Source: Amblyomma americanum (Eukaryota > Arthropoda > Arachnida > Ixodida > Ixodidae). Taken from it: a stretch of DNA of 64,000 bases. The notes beneath the pieces are model-generated. The model made no database searches and was not told the DNA's origin. It saw only the letters and a list, made by a program, of their open reading frames with translations. The stretch spans positions 157,423,961 through 157,487,960 of the forward strand of contig NC_135498.1 in NCBI RefSeq assembly GCF_052857255.1, read 5' to 3'. Positions 1 through 64,000 of this stretch are shown here, piece by piece. Made by a program: the position numbers and the translations under genes. The stretch's first letter is position 1, and each line of letters opens with the position of its first letter.

Positions 1-2
1 AA

Positions 3-1115
3 TGGACTTATACCAAATTAACTCGATTACTGGAGCTAGAGCTAGCTAAGGTGCGAGTAAAGCTAAAAGGGAAAAGATGCAAACCCAAGAGTTGGTGGGA
101 TGGGGAGGTCAAGAGGGCAATAGAAAAGCGCAAGGAAGCATCCAGGGAACACAGATATTCCAAGAAGAGGGGGGAACCAAAACCCGAAGTAGACAGAAAA
201 TGGGATACCTTCATAAAGTGTAGAAGGGACGCATCCTATTTGATTAATGAGAAAATCAAAAGAAAGGGTGCCCAATGGATGTCAAAAGTAAATAAAAAGG
301 ATAGAAAAGCAGCCCAAAAATTCTGGAAACATCTTAATGCAATGAGTAATAAAACTTGGCTAGAACAAAGGTTTATTGTTACAGATGAGGGTATTCGACT
401 AGAAGGGGATGAAGCAATAAAACACATAGGAACAAGGATGACGGAAAAATTTTCAGCAAAGCACGTGGTACATAATTTATCGAAGGAGGATAGACCGGTT
501 ACAGCAATAGCTTCACTTGAGCAAGGAGAGTGGGAAAGGGCAGAGAAGAAGGTTCCTAGTGGCACATCAGCAGGACCAGATGGTATCCCGATTATGTTGA
601 TAAAGAAGTTAGGACCAAAATCCAAGCAAACATTAATACAGGTAGTGAACAAAATGATAGTGGATGAGAAAGTCCCCGATGAATGGCGATTAAGTAGAAT
701 GAACATGATATATAAGGGAAAGGGGGACAAATCAGACGTAAGTAACCATCGCCCCATAACAGTGACGTCTGTGGTTTACAGGGTGGTGATGCAAATTATA
801 AAGGATAGACTGCAGGCTTGGGTGGAGAACGAGGGGGTGCTAGGGGAACTACAGAATGGGTTCCGGAAACAAAGGAGGTTGGAGGACAATCTATTTTCAT
901 TGACACAGTGTATAGAAATTGCGGAAAAGGAACATAGGCCCTTATTGCTAGCATTTCTGGATATTAGGGGAGCCTATGAAAACGTTACTCAGGAGCATTT
1001 GTGGGACATATTGGGCACATTGGATGTGGAAAATAGAGTAATTAATCTTTTAAAGGATATATATAGAGGTAACAGAGTGCTCATAAAATGGGAAAAAATG
1101 TATCAGGGCCTGTAG
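3..1115 (+). pseudogene. LINE ORF2, part 1: linker and N-terminal reverse transcriptase
   Basis: The frame is open from the window edge, so the true start is upstream. It first shows a lysine/arginine-rich linker, then RT blocks: a PDGIP-type block near base 570, a block beginning NHRPITVTSVV near 745, NGFRK near 855 and FLDIRGAYENV near 955-985, which holds the first catalytic Asp. The frame stops at 1113-1115 because it leaves the RT frame in an A6 run at 1093-1098. RT similarity continues one base earlier (-1) in the next frame. This implies one missing base, from decay or a homopolymer sequencing error. The heptamer here is not a canonical -1 slippery site, so programmed frameshifting is unlikely. 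Confidence 0.85.
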
Positions 1116-2392
1116 AGATACAGCGGGGGCTTAGACAAGGATGTCCTCTGTCCCCTTTGTTGTTCATGTTGTACCTGCAAGGTTTGGAGGCCAAGCTAGA
1201 GGGGAGCGGACTAGGTTTCAACCTATCTTTTTTCAAGCAAGGGGAATTGATTAAACAGACATTACCGGGACTAATATATGCGGACGATATAGTGATAATG
1301 GCTGACAACAAGGAAGACCTGCAGAAGTTGTTAGACATATGCAGTACAGAGGGAGATAGATTAGGCTTCAAGTATAGTAAGGAAAAATCTGCAGTCATGA
1401 CATTTAATGAAGAGGGCGGCGAGCATAGAATACAGGAGTTCGTGCTAAAGGTAGTGAATGAGTACAAGTATCTTGGGGTGTGGATAAATAACAGTGTTGA
1501 GTATCTGACAGAGCATGAAAAATATGTAATGAATAAAGCTAGTAGGAATGCAGCTGTCATGAAAAATAGGGCACTGTGGAATTACAATAGGTATGAGGTG
1601 GTAAGAGGGATCTGGAAAGGGGTGATGGTCCCTAGCCTGACCTTCGGGAATGCGGTCCTGTGTATGAGGCCAGATGTTCAAGCAAGGCTGGAAATTAGGC
1701 AACGGGGAGTAGGGAGGTTAGCTTTGGGAGCACATGGCAATACACCAAATCAGGGGGTACAGGGTGATATGGGATGGGCGTCTTTCGAGAGCAGAGAGGC
1801 TAGCAGTAAGATAGCATTTGAGGAACGATTGAGAAGGATGGAGGAAAAGCGGTGGGCTAGGAAAGTTTTCAGATACCTGTATATAAAGAATGTTGACACG
1901 AAATGGAGAAAGCGAACTAGAAAATTGACAAGCAAATATCTGGACAGCAGTAAGGGGGCAAATCAGCAATTATCGGTTAAGAAAAAGGTTAAAGGAACAG
2001 AGAGAGCTTTGTGGAAAACAGGGATGCTGACGAAATCGGCACTAGAAACATACCGGACCTTTAAACAGGAAATTGTCAAAGAAAATATCTATGATAACTG
2101 TAGGGGAAGTTCTTTGTTGTTTGAGGCCAGGACTGGAGTTTTGCGGACTAAGAAGTATAGAGTCAGGTACCAGGAGATAGACACTTTGTGCATTGCGTGC
2201 GGAGAGGAGGAGGAAACGGCTGAACACTTGATACTTTTCTGTAAAGGGCTTCACCCTACAGTGGAAGGCAGCGGGGCTGACTTACCCGAGGCATTGGGGT
2301 TTAGGGATAGTGAAGGGAAAGTGGATTTTAAGAGGTTAGAAGTAACCAAGCGAAGGTTATCTGATTGGTGGCTAAAAGCAAGACAGGAGTAA
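1088..2392 (+). pseudogene. LINE ORF2, part 2: RT catalytic core and C-terminal zinc motif
   Basis: This continues the preceding reverse transcriptase in the -1 frame. Near its start it has GLRQGCPLSPLLF, the RT block 4 signature, then YADDIVIMA, the catalytic YADD box, and the thumb region with YKYLGVWI. A basic region follows and then the Cys-His motif CIACGEEEETAEHLILFC, a common C-terminal element of I/R1/Jockey-like LINEs. The 434-codon frame ends naturally at 2392, just before the 3' UTR. Apart from the single frame break at 1093-1098 no stop interrupts RT, so the copy is fairly young. The listed start is only the first ATG in this frame, not a real initiation site. Confidence 0.87.
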
Positions 2393-2465
2393 AATTTCAC
2401 AAGACATGGCTAGGTGGCTTGAGCCACCGCCCGATGTAAAGGGTTCAGCCGTATCCATCCATCCT

Positions 2466-3406
2466 TCGTCACGGCATATGTATAAAATAGCTGCGCTCAT
2501 TCGCCGGGACAGTCTTATACCCCTGTCACACGGGCATTTCGAGGGCCCTCGAACCGATAGTCTATCGACTCAAAGGTGATTGAGCGCTGCTACACGGGCA
2601 GTTTCAATGGCGATCGAGTCAATAGCCTATCGAGTCAACGGAGCAGCACGGAACTCCATCGAGATATGCAACGCATTCTTGGCTTAACCAAGCCAAGCCT
2701 GGCCATTTTTTTTCATCGGTAGTGCCAATTTATCCAATGTACGCCGGCGGCCTATGCTCCACTGCCGCGTTTCTGCAGCAATGATATCAACCCCAACGCG
2801 TATTTTTCTGGTGCCGTGTTTCTACCGCAACGTTGTCCACGCCAACGCATGCAGCGTATCCCACTCTCTGTCACCACATAACTCAAATCGCGAAGATTAG
2901 TTTCACAGTATTAGTTGATGAGGACGATGCGCAATGCACAGCGTGAGAGTGCATTGCAATTTAACTCGACGCGTGTTCGGCTGCGGTGATAGCCTAGTGA
3001 ACTAGGCTATCGGTCGTGGATATTTGTTTGGTAGGCTATAGGTCGTGGATATTTGTTTGATTTATTTGTATTTTTTCTTTCACTTGGCGCAAGCCCACAA
3101 ACATCGCAAGATTTTGCTCCAGGCTTACCCATCGGAATATTGTTCTCGCACTAAAATGAAACCAGTGAATGCCGAGTAGCGCGCTCAAAGCATGAAGCAA
3201 GCTCTAGATAGACGCAAGCGGCGCTGTTGCCATCAAGCGTTTTGGTGCTCCCAGAGGTACTCACAACAAGATAGTAAAGAAAATGAAAGAATATGAAAAG
3301 CGGCAACCGACTCACTTTGGACGGCGGGCATGAACAGCTATTTGACACCTTCTGACAGTGAAGCAAGCTCTGCATGCTTGGTCCGGAATATAAGCTTTCA
3401 CATTAG
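2466..3406. other. No gene seen; fragment of dispersed repeat
   Basis: No coding region is supported. At 2519-2536 is CCCCTGTCACACGGGCA, which looks like one end of a DNA-transposon-like repeat, but I found no opposite end. A near-identical 28-bp unit is repeated in tandem at 3003-3030 and 3032-3059 (one difference). Just before it, 2990-3009 is a short palindrome with 9-bp arms. Confidence 0.4.
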
Positions 3407-4005
3407 AGAGTTTTAGTTTCACGCACGTAGAAGCTTAACGTACGTAGAGCTCTTACGGGTGACCAGTGCGCATGCGCAGAACGCAAAGGGTATGCGCGAG
3501 TCTCACGTATGTACGTGAGATTCGGATTTTTACGTTGCGGTCTTTGCGTTGCTTGCGTACGTAGCGTTGACAAACATGGCGGCACCCTGCCCGCCGCTTC
3601 ACGGCGATAACGGCGTCGTCGCTAATCCCTCGAGGCAATATGGTGTTCTAAACTGCTGTATTCGCCTTCGATTTGCCCATTCTTACCCTCGCATAAGGTT
3701 TTAAGCGACAAATAGCTTTTGTTTTTCAGACAGAAGGGCGATTTTTCAGCTGCTAAGCCTGACGAAGTAGCGTTGGTCGTCGTCATTGCAACGGTCTCGC
3801 TATGAATGGCTTCGCTTAGTGACTTGTCTTGGATGATTTTGGCTACAACCAGTGTCTGTGTTTCTTAGTAGATGGCGCTAGGCGTAACGCGCGGCGTGTT
3901 TCGCGTACGTGTAACTATAAGGGTTTCGAACCAACTGCGTGCAGGCTACGTAGGCTCCTCACGTTTGCGTACGTGAACCCTCTACGTACGTGAAACTAAA
4001 ACTCT
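3407..4005. mobile_element. MITE-like element with 25-bp terminal inverted repeats
   Basis: The left end reads AGAGTTTTAGTTTCACGCAC and continues to 3431. The right end (3981-4005), read on the minus strand, is the same except for one base in 25. The 599-bp interior holds no convincing ORF and contains many CGTACG/ACGTA words, including just inside both ends. A clear target-site duplication is not visible (ATTAG on the left, TGATT on the right), so the superfamily is unassigned. It is a non-autonomous DNA transposon by structure. Confidence 0.75.
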
Positions 4006-7000
4006 TGATTCAAGTCACCATGTTCGCGTGCTGCGAACCGAACCAAATCGCATGCACATTCAACACGGCTGATCAAAAGACCAACAACTGTGACACTAAA
4101 ACAGAAAAAAATTCCAATGAAAGCAGGAAAGTCGAAAACATCCAGTGGCCAGGTAACATGCAGACCCTTCTCGTAGGAAAGCATAGTCTGTAATTATCTA
4201 TGCTACAAAAAAGTGCCTGGTTTGCTCTGAGTATAGTGTTAGTAATTCGAATGGCCTGGAAAAGATTGTACATATGTCCACGGAGTCAACTACAAAATGT
4301 TGACTTTGGAATGGCCGGTCATTTTTCCCCAAGGGGTGGGGCAAGATACCGCGGGTCCGGGTGGGACAAGGATTTTGTACATTTTGAAGTTTTGAATGTG
4401 AATGCATTTTACTGCATCCTTTTTCGCCCATTCTTTTCGGTATCGGTAAGCGTGATAGGAGGAAGGCTGAGAATAATTTTGCAGTATCTGTTTTATGATA
4501 TCAGCGAAAAAAAATATTAATGGCGTCGATTTGAAAATTTTCGTCGCGCTCTGCCGTGGGGGCACTTTGAGCGGTTTCATTTTAGAACAGTTAGTTTTAG
4601 CAGACACACACTATGACTTACATTTAACTACATGTCCGCTCACACAGAAGGTAGAGTCCAGGTTAAAATAAACAAGAGTTCTTCCACTGAACAACTCTGG
4701 CCAAAGAAAGATGCCCCCCCCCCCCCCCTCGAGAAAAAAAGCAAAACTATTAGGCCTGCTACCGATTTGCATTACCGCTCGCTGAACTGACTGCCCTGTC
4801 GTATTCTTACATACCTGTGTCAGTAAAACGGCTGTTAAATTAGGCAAAAGTCGCGGGTTGGCTCACGTTGTAAAAGTTTGTTTTTGACCTGGCGTTCACA
4901 ACTCCGCTGCATGCCGAAAAAACGAATGTTGTAAACACAGTGAATCAACTGGCTCCTCAACCAGCCCTTTTAACCGCTGCATGCCAATACCTGCTTTTGC
5001 AATGAGCGCCATCTTCAGTTCAGGAGGCGATGACGCACCCTGCTTCTTCTATTGCATCCACCTAAGAACCTCGCCTTTTCTCGTGTCCCTGCTACGTCTT
5101 AAATAATGTACTTGTAGAACTTAGTGCCTACTTTTTCAAAGTTTCTGTAACAGTGTGAACAAACATTATGTACTTGCATGTGTCGGCACGTGGAGAAAGC
5201 TCGCGTTTCTATTGCCTTAATGGCTCACGGCAAGATCTCTAGGGTTCACTATACGGCGGCGTGAGCGAGGAGTCCTTGGAGTAACCTCCATAGGGCAAAG
5301 GCGCACGGACCCCTTGCGTGTTGGCGTTGCGTGCAATGAAGGTTTCGTGCAGAGTACGCACGCTATGCAAAAGGCCGCGCGTGCGCTCGCCGTCTCCCGA
5401 ATTTAGCGCGCAAAGAAAGCGCACGCGAGAACGGAGTGCGTAGGCAATAGCGAGGCTCCACGCAGTGCACACGCGCCCCTTTTTAAGCGATCTGGTGGTC
5501 TTTCCCGCACTACGCGACTGCTCAGGTCTGGAGAAGATATAAGCGCACCATAACAAGGTTCTTGTCTCTTTCGCCGAAAGGGAAGAAATGCAGCAGGTAC
5601 GACAAAATAATTTCAAACTATTTAAATTTATGTAAAAAGACTGAAAACAGTACATGCGATCAACGCATACCTCAACTTACTATGCCGTTACGCTTGCCTA
5701 CACAGCTAACAAACTCCATCCGAGCGCCAGCTCCTAATCTATTTCTCAGGTTTTATCGTCTGTTTTTTCAGTGGCGGGCTTTCCGTGCTGCCCTATTTCC
5801 CAGCTGCGACATATGGCATATTTTAGGTTTTGCAAACCTATACACACATTTTATGCAGTGAAGATGACTCCCTCGGGAGCACAGAACCTATGTACTTGGT
5901 TTGCGCAAAAAGTGTTTGTGTTCAGAGAGGCCAGAGAATTTGTAATAATGTAATGTACACAAATGGCGTCGGAAATCAGATGCATTTTTGAGGCTGCGTC
6001 GGCACGACGATTTCCGGCAAGAGTGCAGCTTTCCAAACTGGCAATTACCAGCGGCGTGTTTTAGTGGCCCAGTGCCTGAGGATATCTTCCCTTATTTCCA
6101 GTGCAAAAGATCAAAGTTTACTGTGCGATGATGCCCCATATGGTCAGGTACGTCTAGGTGAACAGCATGGAAACATGGGCAGCCGTGGTGACGTCTAGAC
6201 CATTAGTGGGGTATTGATCGCGGCCGTGCATGACGAATCGAGACTCATTATTTGATTGTGGATAAATTTTGTGCACTTTCACAAGTACTGTTTGAGTTGA
6301 CATGTCCAACATTCTCGGCCAAAATTTTTGAACATTGGAAAATTGCAAGATACTATTATGAAAATATTCAAGACAATGGTTCATTCTTATGATGTGTAAC
6401 AACATCTTTCTTTTAACGTGTTTTCATCGATCGTATCGAGCTGTTACGACTGCCATTGAAAACCAATTTTACTATAGCAAAAACGTTATAGCAAAAAAAA
6501 TGAACACTGCTTCGGGTGGCCTACGGATATATTAATTGTTGTACTGAAATTTTACATTACATTAAAAAATGTGTTTATCAAGTGTTTCCCGCTATGTAAT
6601 ATCTTCGCCCACAGTTGTCGGGCATGAAAACTCCTGTACAGGCTACGGCGAGGGTCGGCAGCTGAATCCTGTTGAAAGCAGCGGCAGATTCATATGCCGC
6701 AGATGTATTCAGACTAGCTCCTAGAAAGCAGTTTTTCAACAATGAATATGGTGCCACGAATGCTGCTACTTAATGAGCCGTTATCCGATGCGTTCGCCCG
6801 GCCACTCCCTGTGTTATTCCTGGTTAGCGTGCATTCACGAACGTCACAACTTCTTCGGCAATGCTCGCGCTCCTTCGCCTCGTTATGGATGTTTCTCCTA
6901 ACGGTATCGCTCTGTTTGTTTTGCTTGTGGAACGACGAGCGACACAAACGTCAAAACAATCTCAAACAGATGCTTCGGAATGTTGATTGCCTCAAGAAGT

Positions 7001-7237
7001 TCTTCAAGAAACGGTGCATACGGTTGATCTCACAGCAGTGAGAACGACCACAAAGCTTCAGCTGACGCACGCAAGCAAACCTATGGAAACAGTGCCTGCA
7101 ATTCCGCGGGGTAGCAATTCAAACCGAAGCTGTTTCTTTAGCTTGTGCATGAAGCCTCGTGGATATCTGGATAAAGCAACTGCAGTACTTAATGCCTTCA
7201 TGTGGTTCGGACGCACCTTAAATAAAGTTCATAATTA
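4006..7237. other. No gene seen
   Basis: I find no ORF with recognisable similarity and no exon matching TMTC1. There is a poly-C run at about 4711-4727. A GC-richer block at about 5235-5560 has several long antisense frames but no family I know; it may be an old repeat. The remainder is ordinary AT-rich non-coding sequence. Confidence 0.5.
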
Positions 7238-7613
7238 TCTCATCATCGTCATCATCAGCCTCACTACACCCACACCAGAACCAAAGCCTCTCCAATTTGG
7301 ATCCAATTGAACCTCCCTTGCGGCAGCTGCTGCCACCTTATCGCCGCAAACTTCCTAATCGCCATTCTCCCACCTGACCCCTTGATTCCCCTACTACACC
7401 TGCCTTCTCTTGGAATCCACTCCATTCTCTTGCATGCCCTGCCCATGCCCATTTCTTCTTGATTTCGGGTAGGATGTCATTAAATCGAATTTGTTCCCTC
7501 ACCCACACTGCTCTCTTCCTAACTCCTAGAGTTACACATATTATGCTAGTTTCCATTTCTTGCTGCGCTAAAAGGCCCATAGCGAGAAATGAGTTCTGCA
7601 CGTAAGCATTCAC
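7238..7613 (-). mobile_element. LINE 3' end, minus strand, with (GAT)n tail
   Basis: On the minus strand, 7430-7520 encodes a peptide containing REQIRFNDILPEIKKKWAWA followed by GHA, which matches the conserved KWxWAGH tail found after the thumb of many LINE reverse transcriptases. The element ends in a (GAT/GAC)n microsatellite at 7240-7257. The copy is 5'-truncated and the frame opens downstream into non-similar sequence. The last ~25 bp before the tail resemble those of the fragment at 14829-14895, so both probably come from related families. Decayed and non-functional. Confidence 0.72.
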
Positions 7614-10600
7614 GGCCTGTGGTACCGTTTCCTACTTAAGCGCCTTCAGATTCCGTCATTACGAGATTAAACGGGCTCAAAATAGAAATTCGTCGTTCGT
7701 TTTTCTTCTGTTTCTTCCAAAAGGACTGTTTTCTCTCCATCCTCCACCGCTTCTCACGTCGGCTCTCGCTCTCAATATTTTGCTCGAAGGCACTGTTTTG
7801 CGATGTTCCTGTCTTGGAAGAAAGCGAAGTTCTTCTGTACTGTCAGTATTTTAAAAACGCGCCTCTACTATTGGGCGGCTACCACCCTCTACCAGCGGTC
7901 TAATACCGTCTTCCAATGGGCGATCTGGAGCAGCTGTCCCTATCCGCGAGGGAGCCAGATACATCTTGAAGTAAGAGCTTATAACGAGCTAGTTCGTTCG
8001 ACATTTTAAATAAGTGGGCCCTTAACAGACCAAGACAGAGGCAGAAAAAGAACATCGTTCCTGGTCCTTCTTATCAAGAGTAACAGGTACTGATTTACCT
8101 TCTTCCTAAACGACGAATTGAGGCAAAAAATCGGGTAGCAAGCGCAGAGCCATTCCGCCGCCCTATGGTGTTCTTTTTCTTATGACGGCCAAAGGAGCAG
8201 CGGAAACCACGACTGTTAAGAAAAGGCCGAGATGACGAGGTGACATAATCAGTACATCTAGGCATGTACATTACTACAACAAAAAACCACTTACTCCCAT
8301 ACTTCATATCTTCCTGAACCCACATTACTCCAGTGCCCGCCAAAGGAGCCGGCTTGGGTCCTCTGAACAACACATAAGTTTTTGTCACGGCATATCGCGA
8401 TGTCGTTAGAGACGCCGTTTCTGCAGAAGAAAGTCCCTATGCAGCTTTTCCTGCTGAAGACATTCTGGCGATAAAAGGAAGGAAACAAGATCCAGTCAAG
8501 CTATGCAGTGTCTGCACCAGTTTCTACGACAGAGACTGGAAGGTCCTGGACTTTTCTCTCTCTTTGTGGTGGAAGGGGAAGAGCATATCAAAGGGCACTC
8601 CCCGCCATCAAGGAAATGACAGGAGAACATTTATGTGTGCCGCTTAGTTTAAGAGGCCTTCTTCGCTCTATTAAAATGCGCTCCCTGATAGCTTGCCTTG
8701 TTTACCGAAGCAGTTCTCTATAACCATGCCTCAGCCATAGGAAATGGGAAAGTTTTCGTAACTTGCGTGAACCCATTCGCAATTAGTAGTTGTCGTTCGT
8801 AGGCAGCTCCTAGATGTGTTAGGCCCGGAAGAAGCTAAAATATAATGATGAGTTCGGCACTTCGAAGCTTCCCCTCATTAGCGTAAGAAAGCCATTTTCT
8901 GCAAACGCCCGCCGGTCCTCACGCATTCACCCATTGCCTGTGTATGCAAGCGTGTTTTTTTTTTTTTTTTCTGGGAACAGAATACCAGGCACCCTCTCAA
9001 TATGCTTAGCTTATAACGAGCTGTGAGCTCAACAGTGAAAAATATCTCCTCTTAACATGAACCCAGGCGAAACTATGCTTTATTGGTAAAGGGGAGGGGC
9101 CATTCCCCCGTTTAGCATGTCTGACCAACTTGCCCAATGCGATACGCTATACTTTAATGGCGACAGTAACGTCTGCAAACTCATCTTGGAAGTTAATTGC
9201 CGAATTTATCGCATTGCTTTTTTGCAAATGTTTGCATATGCTGTTTCGAGCTATTTTACAACATTTATGTTTTATTGGTAGGAAAGCAGTGTAAAAATAA
9301 AAAAAAACTTTCATTGTAGTCTTTAGTTTACAATAATTCGGCTAAAAGAACCAGCTTGAAGACAGTGTTTTTGTTTTATCCGTGCGCACATGAAACTCCC
9401 AGAAACGTATCGCATCTTATGGTTGCAATACTGATCGCACGGAAAGCTTAAACAAATATACGCCTAAAATCAGACTTCGGGATTGAACACAATATCGGCA
9501 GAATTTGAGAAAGTATCAAAATGTGTGCAAAAGGCAGGAGAATAATGAACAACATGAAAAGAAAATTACAATGCAGAATCATTTACCAAGGACATGAGTG
9601 ACACTTAGGCAGGTGATCTTAGCTCCCATAGTCATCTTTGTCACGTGTGGATCGATCGCCTTCAGGTTTTTCTTTTTAGTAAAAATCAGCGCAAGAGACG
9701 TTATACAGGACGAAAGAAACAAAACACGGTGCTTCTTTCGTCTCGTATACAGCTCGTGTGCATTTATTTTCCGAGATGTAATGAAAAACTCGTCCGTCGT
9801 TCAAATATTCTCAGGTCTGTGCTAAGGTCAAAGTCATTTTTTGTTTTCTGTGGACCTTGGGCCACGCGCTGCCCCGAAAGTTCCTAATCCAGAATAGTCG
9901 GTGGGTGTCTTTACTGAAAGGATAAGATAAGAGCAGGCTCAGAATGTTTGAAGAGCGGACTCACTATTCCCAGCATGCTACTGAGGCGACATACAAAACT
10001 GTACATAGGGCTAACTCCAAGATACACTGGAACTTGTCAAGGCAAATCAAGTTTCTACGACAGTCTAGCCACATAAATCTTTCAGTATGCTTTCACATCG
10101 TCCTCGAAACTGCTCCCACGTACTACTCGCTTCCAAGAAAACGTGACGCAGCAGTGCGTTTTCGATTATCGCAACGCCGGCAATGCTGGGCTGCGGGTAA
10201 GAAGAAACAAGAAACTCCAGCGCTTTGCGCACCTTTCTGAGGCGGCATATTGACCGTGACTGTACGTCACCCCCTCCACTTGATAGAGCGCGCTTGCGTG
10301 GATCCCGAGTAAGGCGGACACAACTGGCAAATTATCCACTGCACCTATTTCTCCGCCGCCGTAGCACTCGTGACCCAGGCCTACTGGCATCGCGTTCCCA
10401 TTAGCCAGGAAGGGAGCTTGATATGTTTCAGTCACGTCATATTGTGGCGCCGACTGCGCGAGCAATGGGTAACGCCCAGACAATGGGTACATCGAAGGTA
10501 TTCCATCATAAATGTACGCTTTGAATTAGGCTGAATTGAAGAAAGTTACTGTCGCTTTGGCAAGTCGCTGTGCATTGCTTCCACGAAAAGCCTGATGTAG

Positions 10601-11200
10601 TGCGTCAAAGGAAGCCAGAAGTAAAAAGCTCCACAGTTACGAACGGGGGTAGATAAGCCGTGGTTGTACGCCGGACATTTCAAGCTGAATAAATATGGCT
10701 AACGTCGTTTGAGTTTTCCAGCTAAACTGCAATGGGTGTCACGTTGGCAGTTATACGGTTTCGACGTCTAACGCAGCTATCACAGATTTGGGGTCTCGTG
10801 TCATTCGTAAGAAATGGCCCAACATACGTAGAGGAGCAGTGCTATACCAGACCGGGCACCATTCTAATTCGAAACGTGAATGCAGGGCGTCTCAAGAAGG
10901 ACTGAAGACCGCCAGATGGCGGGTGAAGTATTTTATACACGTGATCGGCTGCTTTCCTGTTTTTGCCTGCGATACATACACTTGGTGCTTCCAAAGAGCC
11001 TCGGCATTTGCAAGCACAGGCGTTACTACCCGTACACCGTCATCGGGTACACCTTAAGTGAATGCGTGAAGTGCCTCGCAATTACTAAATATTCAAAACA
11101 GCCACCTTTCCGAGTAGTCATACCTCTGGGAAAGGCGAGTGATAATGGTAGCAGCTCTAACCTGGACGACGTCTCTGCCTGGGAAGATGCCTGGACTCAG
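7614..11200. other. No gene supported; upstream of first visible TMTC1 exon
   Basis: The stretch contains a poly-T run (8955-8970) and several unrecognised frames. The longest is 10166-10492 on the minus strand (108 codons), which is proline/glycine/tyrosine-mixed, lacks a motif I know and is not flanked by a coherent gene model. I searched for earlier TMTC1 blocks (the SHKSYRP and HPVHTEAV-type motifs that precede KEQGIT in the family) and found none, so the 5' exons are probably beyond the window. Confidence 0.45.
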
Positions 11201-63959
<52,759 letters not shown>

Positions 63960-64000
63960 TAGCACTGGTCAGTTTGCTAGAAGCTCTTATGCAAACTGGA
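63960..64000 (+). other. TMTC1: Start of TMTC1 3' UTR
   Basis: The 41 bases after the stop hold no polyadenylation signal. Confidence 0.7.

Larger units (their letters stand above)
1..2465 (+). mobile_element. Non-LTR retrotransposon (LINE), cut by the window start
   Basis: A LINE copy runs in from the left edge. An open frame from base 3 carries the region upstream of the reverse transcriptase, then RT and a C-terminal zinc motif, ending at 2392. A 70-bp 3' tail follows, rich in GCCACCGCCCGAT-type sequence and ending in (ATCC)n at about 2456-2465, which I recognise as a common tick repeat tail. The endonuclease domain lies outside the window. The C-terminal C-x2-C-x8-H-x4-C motif argues against the RTE clade and fits the I/R1/Jockey side, but I cannot fix the clade. 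It lies 5' of the first visible TMTC1 exon. Confidence 0.88.

Noticed and set aside
2519..3060. Complete DNA transposon starting at CCCCTGTCACACGGGCA
   Set aside because: No inverted counterpart found within several kb; only one end is visible.
10166..10492. 108-codon minus-strand ORF
   Set aside because: No domain recognised, no splice or promoter context; ORFs of this length occur by chance in GC-richer stretches.
1..11200. Missing 5' exons of TMTC1
   Set aside because: I looked for SHKSYRP-like and HPVHTEAV-like blocks on the + strand upstream of exon a and found none. They may lie outside the window or have been missed by eye.

Overview
This window is eukaryotic, repeat-rich and intron-rich. 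It most resembles a hard tick (Ixodidae). That rests on intronic repeat tails I recognise as tick-type, such as the (CAT)n tail followed by a conserved module near 14829 and the 3' end near 2400-2465, on several tRNA-derived SINE heads, and on mixed CR1-like, Penelope-like, mariner, Harbinger and Ty3/gypsy elements. The species is not determinable from the sequence alone.

One host gene fills most of the window. On the + strand from about 11.2 kb to 63,959, fifteen exons join in consistent phase into the C-terminal 733 residues of TMTC1 (transmembrane and tetratricopeptide repeat containing 1). They cover the end of the multi-spanning GT-C-like membrane region with the DUF1736 domain (exons a-f), about eleven TPR units (exons g-o) and the natural stop codon. 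All introns are GT-AG. The 5' exons, with the start codon and first membrane segments, are not visible and are presumably upstream of the window. TMTC proteins are known ER O-mannosyltransferases acting on cadherin-family substrates.

Layout. 1-2465: 5'-truncated (by the window edge) + strand LINE with a reverse transcriptase broken once. 3407-4005: MITE with 25-bp inverted ends. 7238-7613: minus-strand LINE 3' end. 11.2-24.9 kb: membrane-region exons, with introns holding a CA/TA microsatellite, a Penelope-like fragment, a 320-nt pyrimidine tract, RT remnants and a SINE. 24.9-40.9 kb: a 16-kb intron that is a pile of transposons. It holds an antisense CR1/L2-type LINE split by a probable solo LTR, then a large inverted-repeat element whose left arm contains a mariner and whose right arm contains a young Ty3/gypsy element with GTTAC target duplications. 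40.9-64 kb: end of the membrane region and the TPR exons, with introns holding more antisense SINEs, an 88-bp near-perfect hairpin, a Tc1-like MITE, a MITE inside another repeat and a decayed PIF/Harbinger element.

No bacterial-type operon, CRISPR array or intact RNA gene is present. The most notable structures are the nested inverted-repeat/mariner/gypsy complex (31.19-39.09 kb), the 49.4-kb hairpin, and the excess of antisense retroelements inside the gene.
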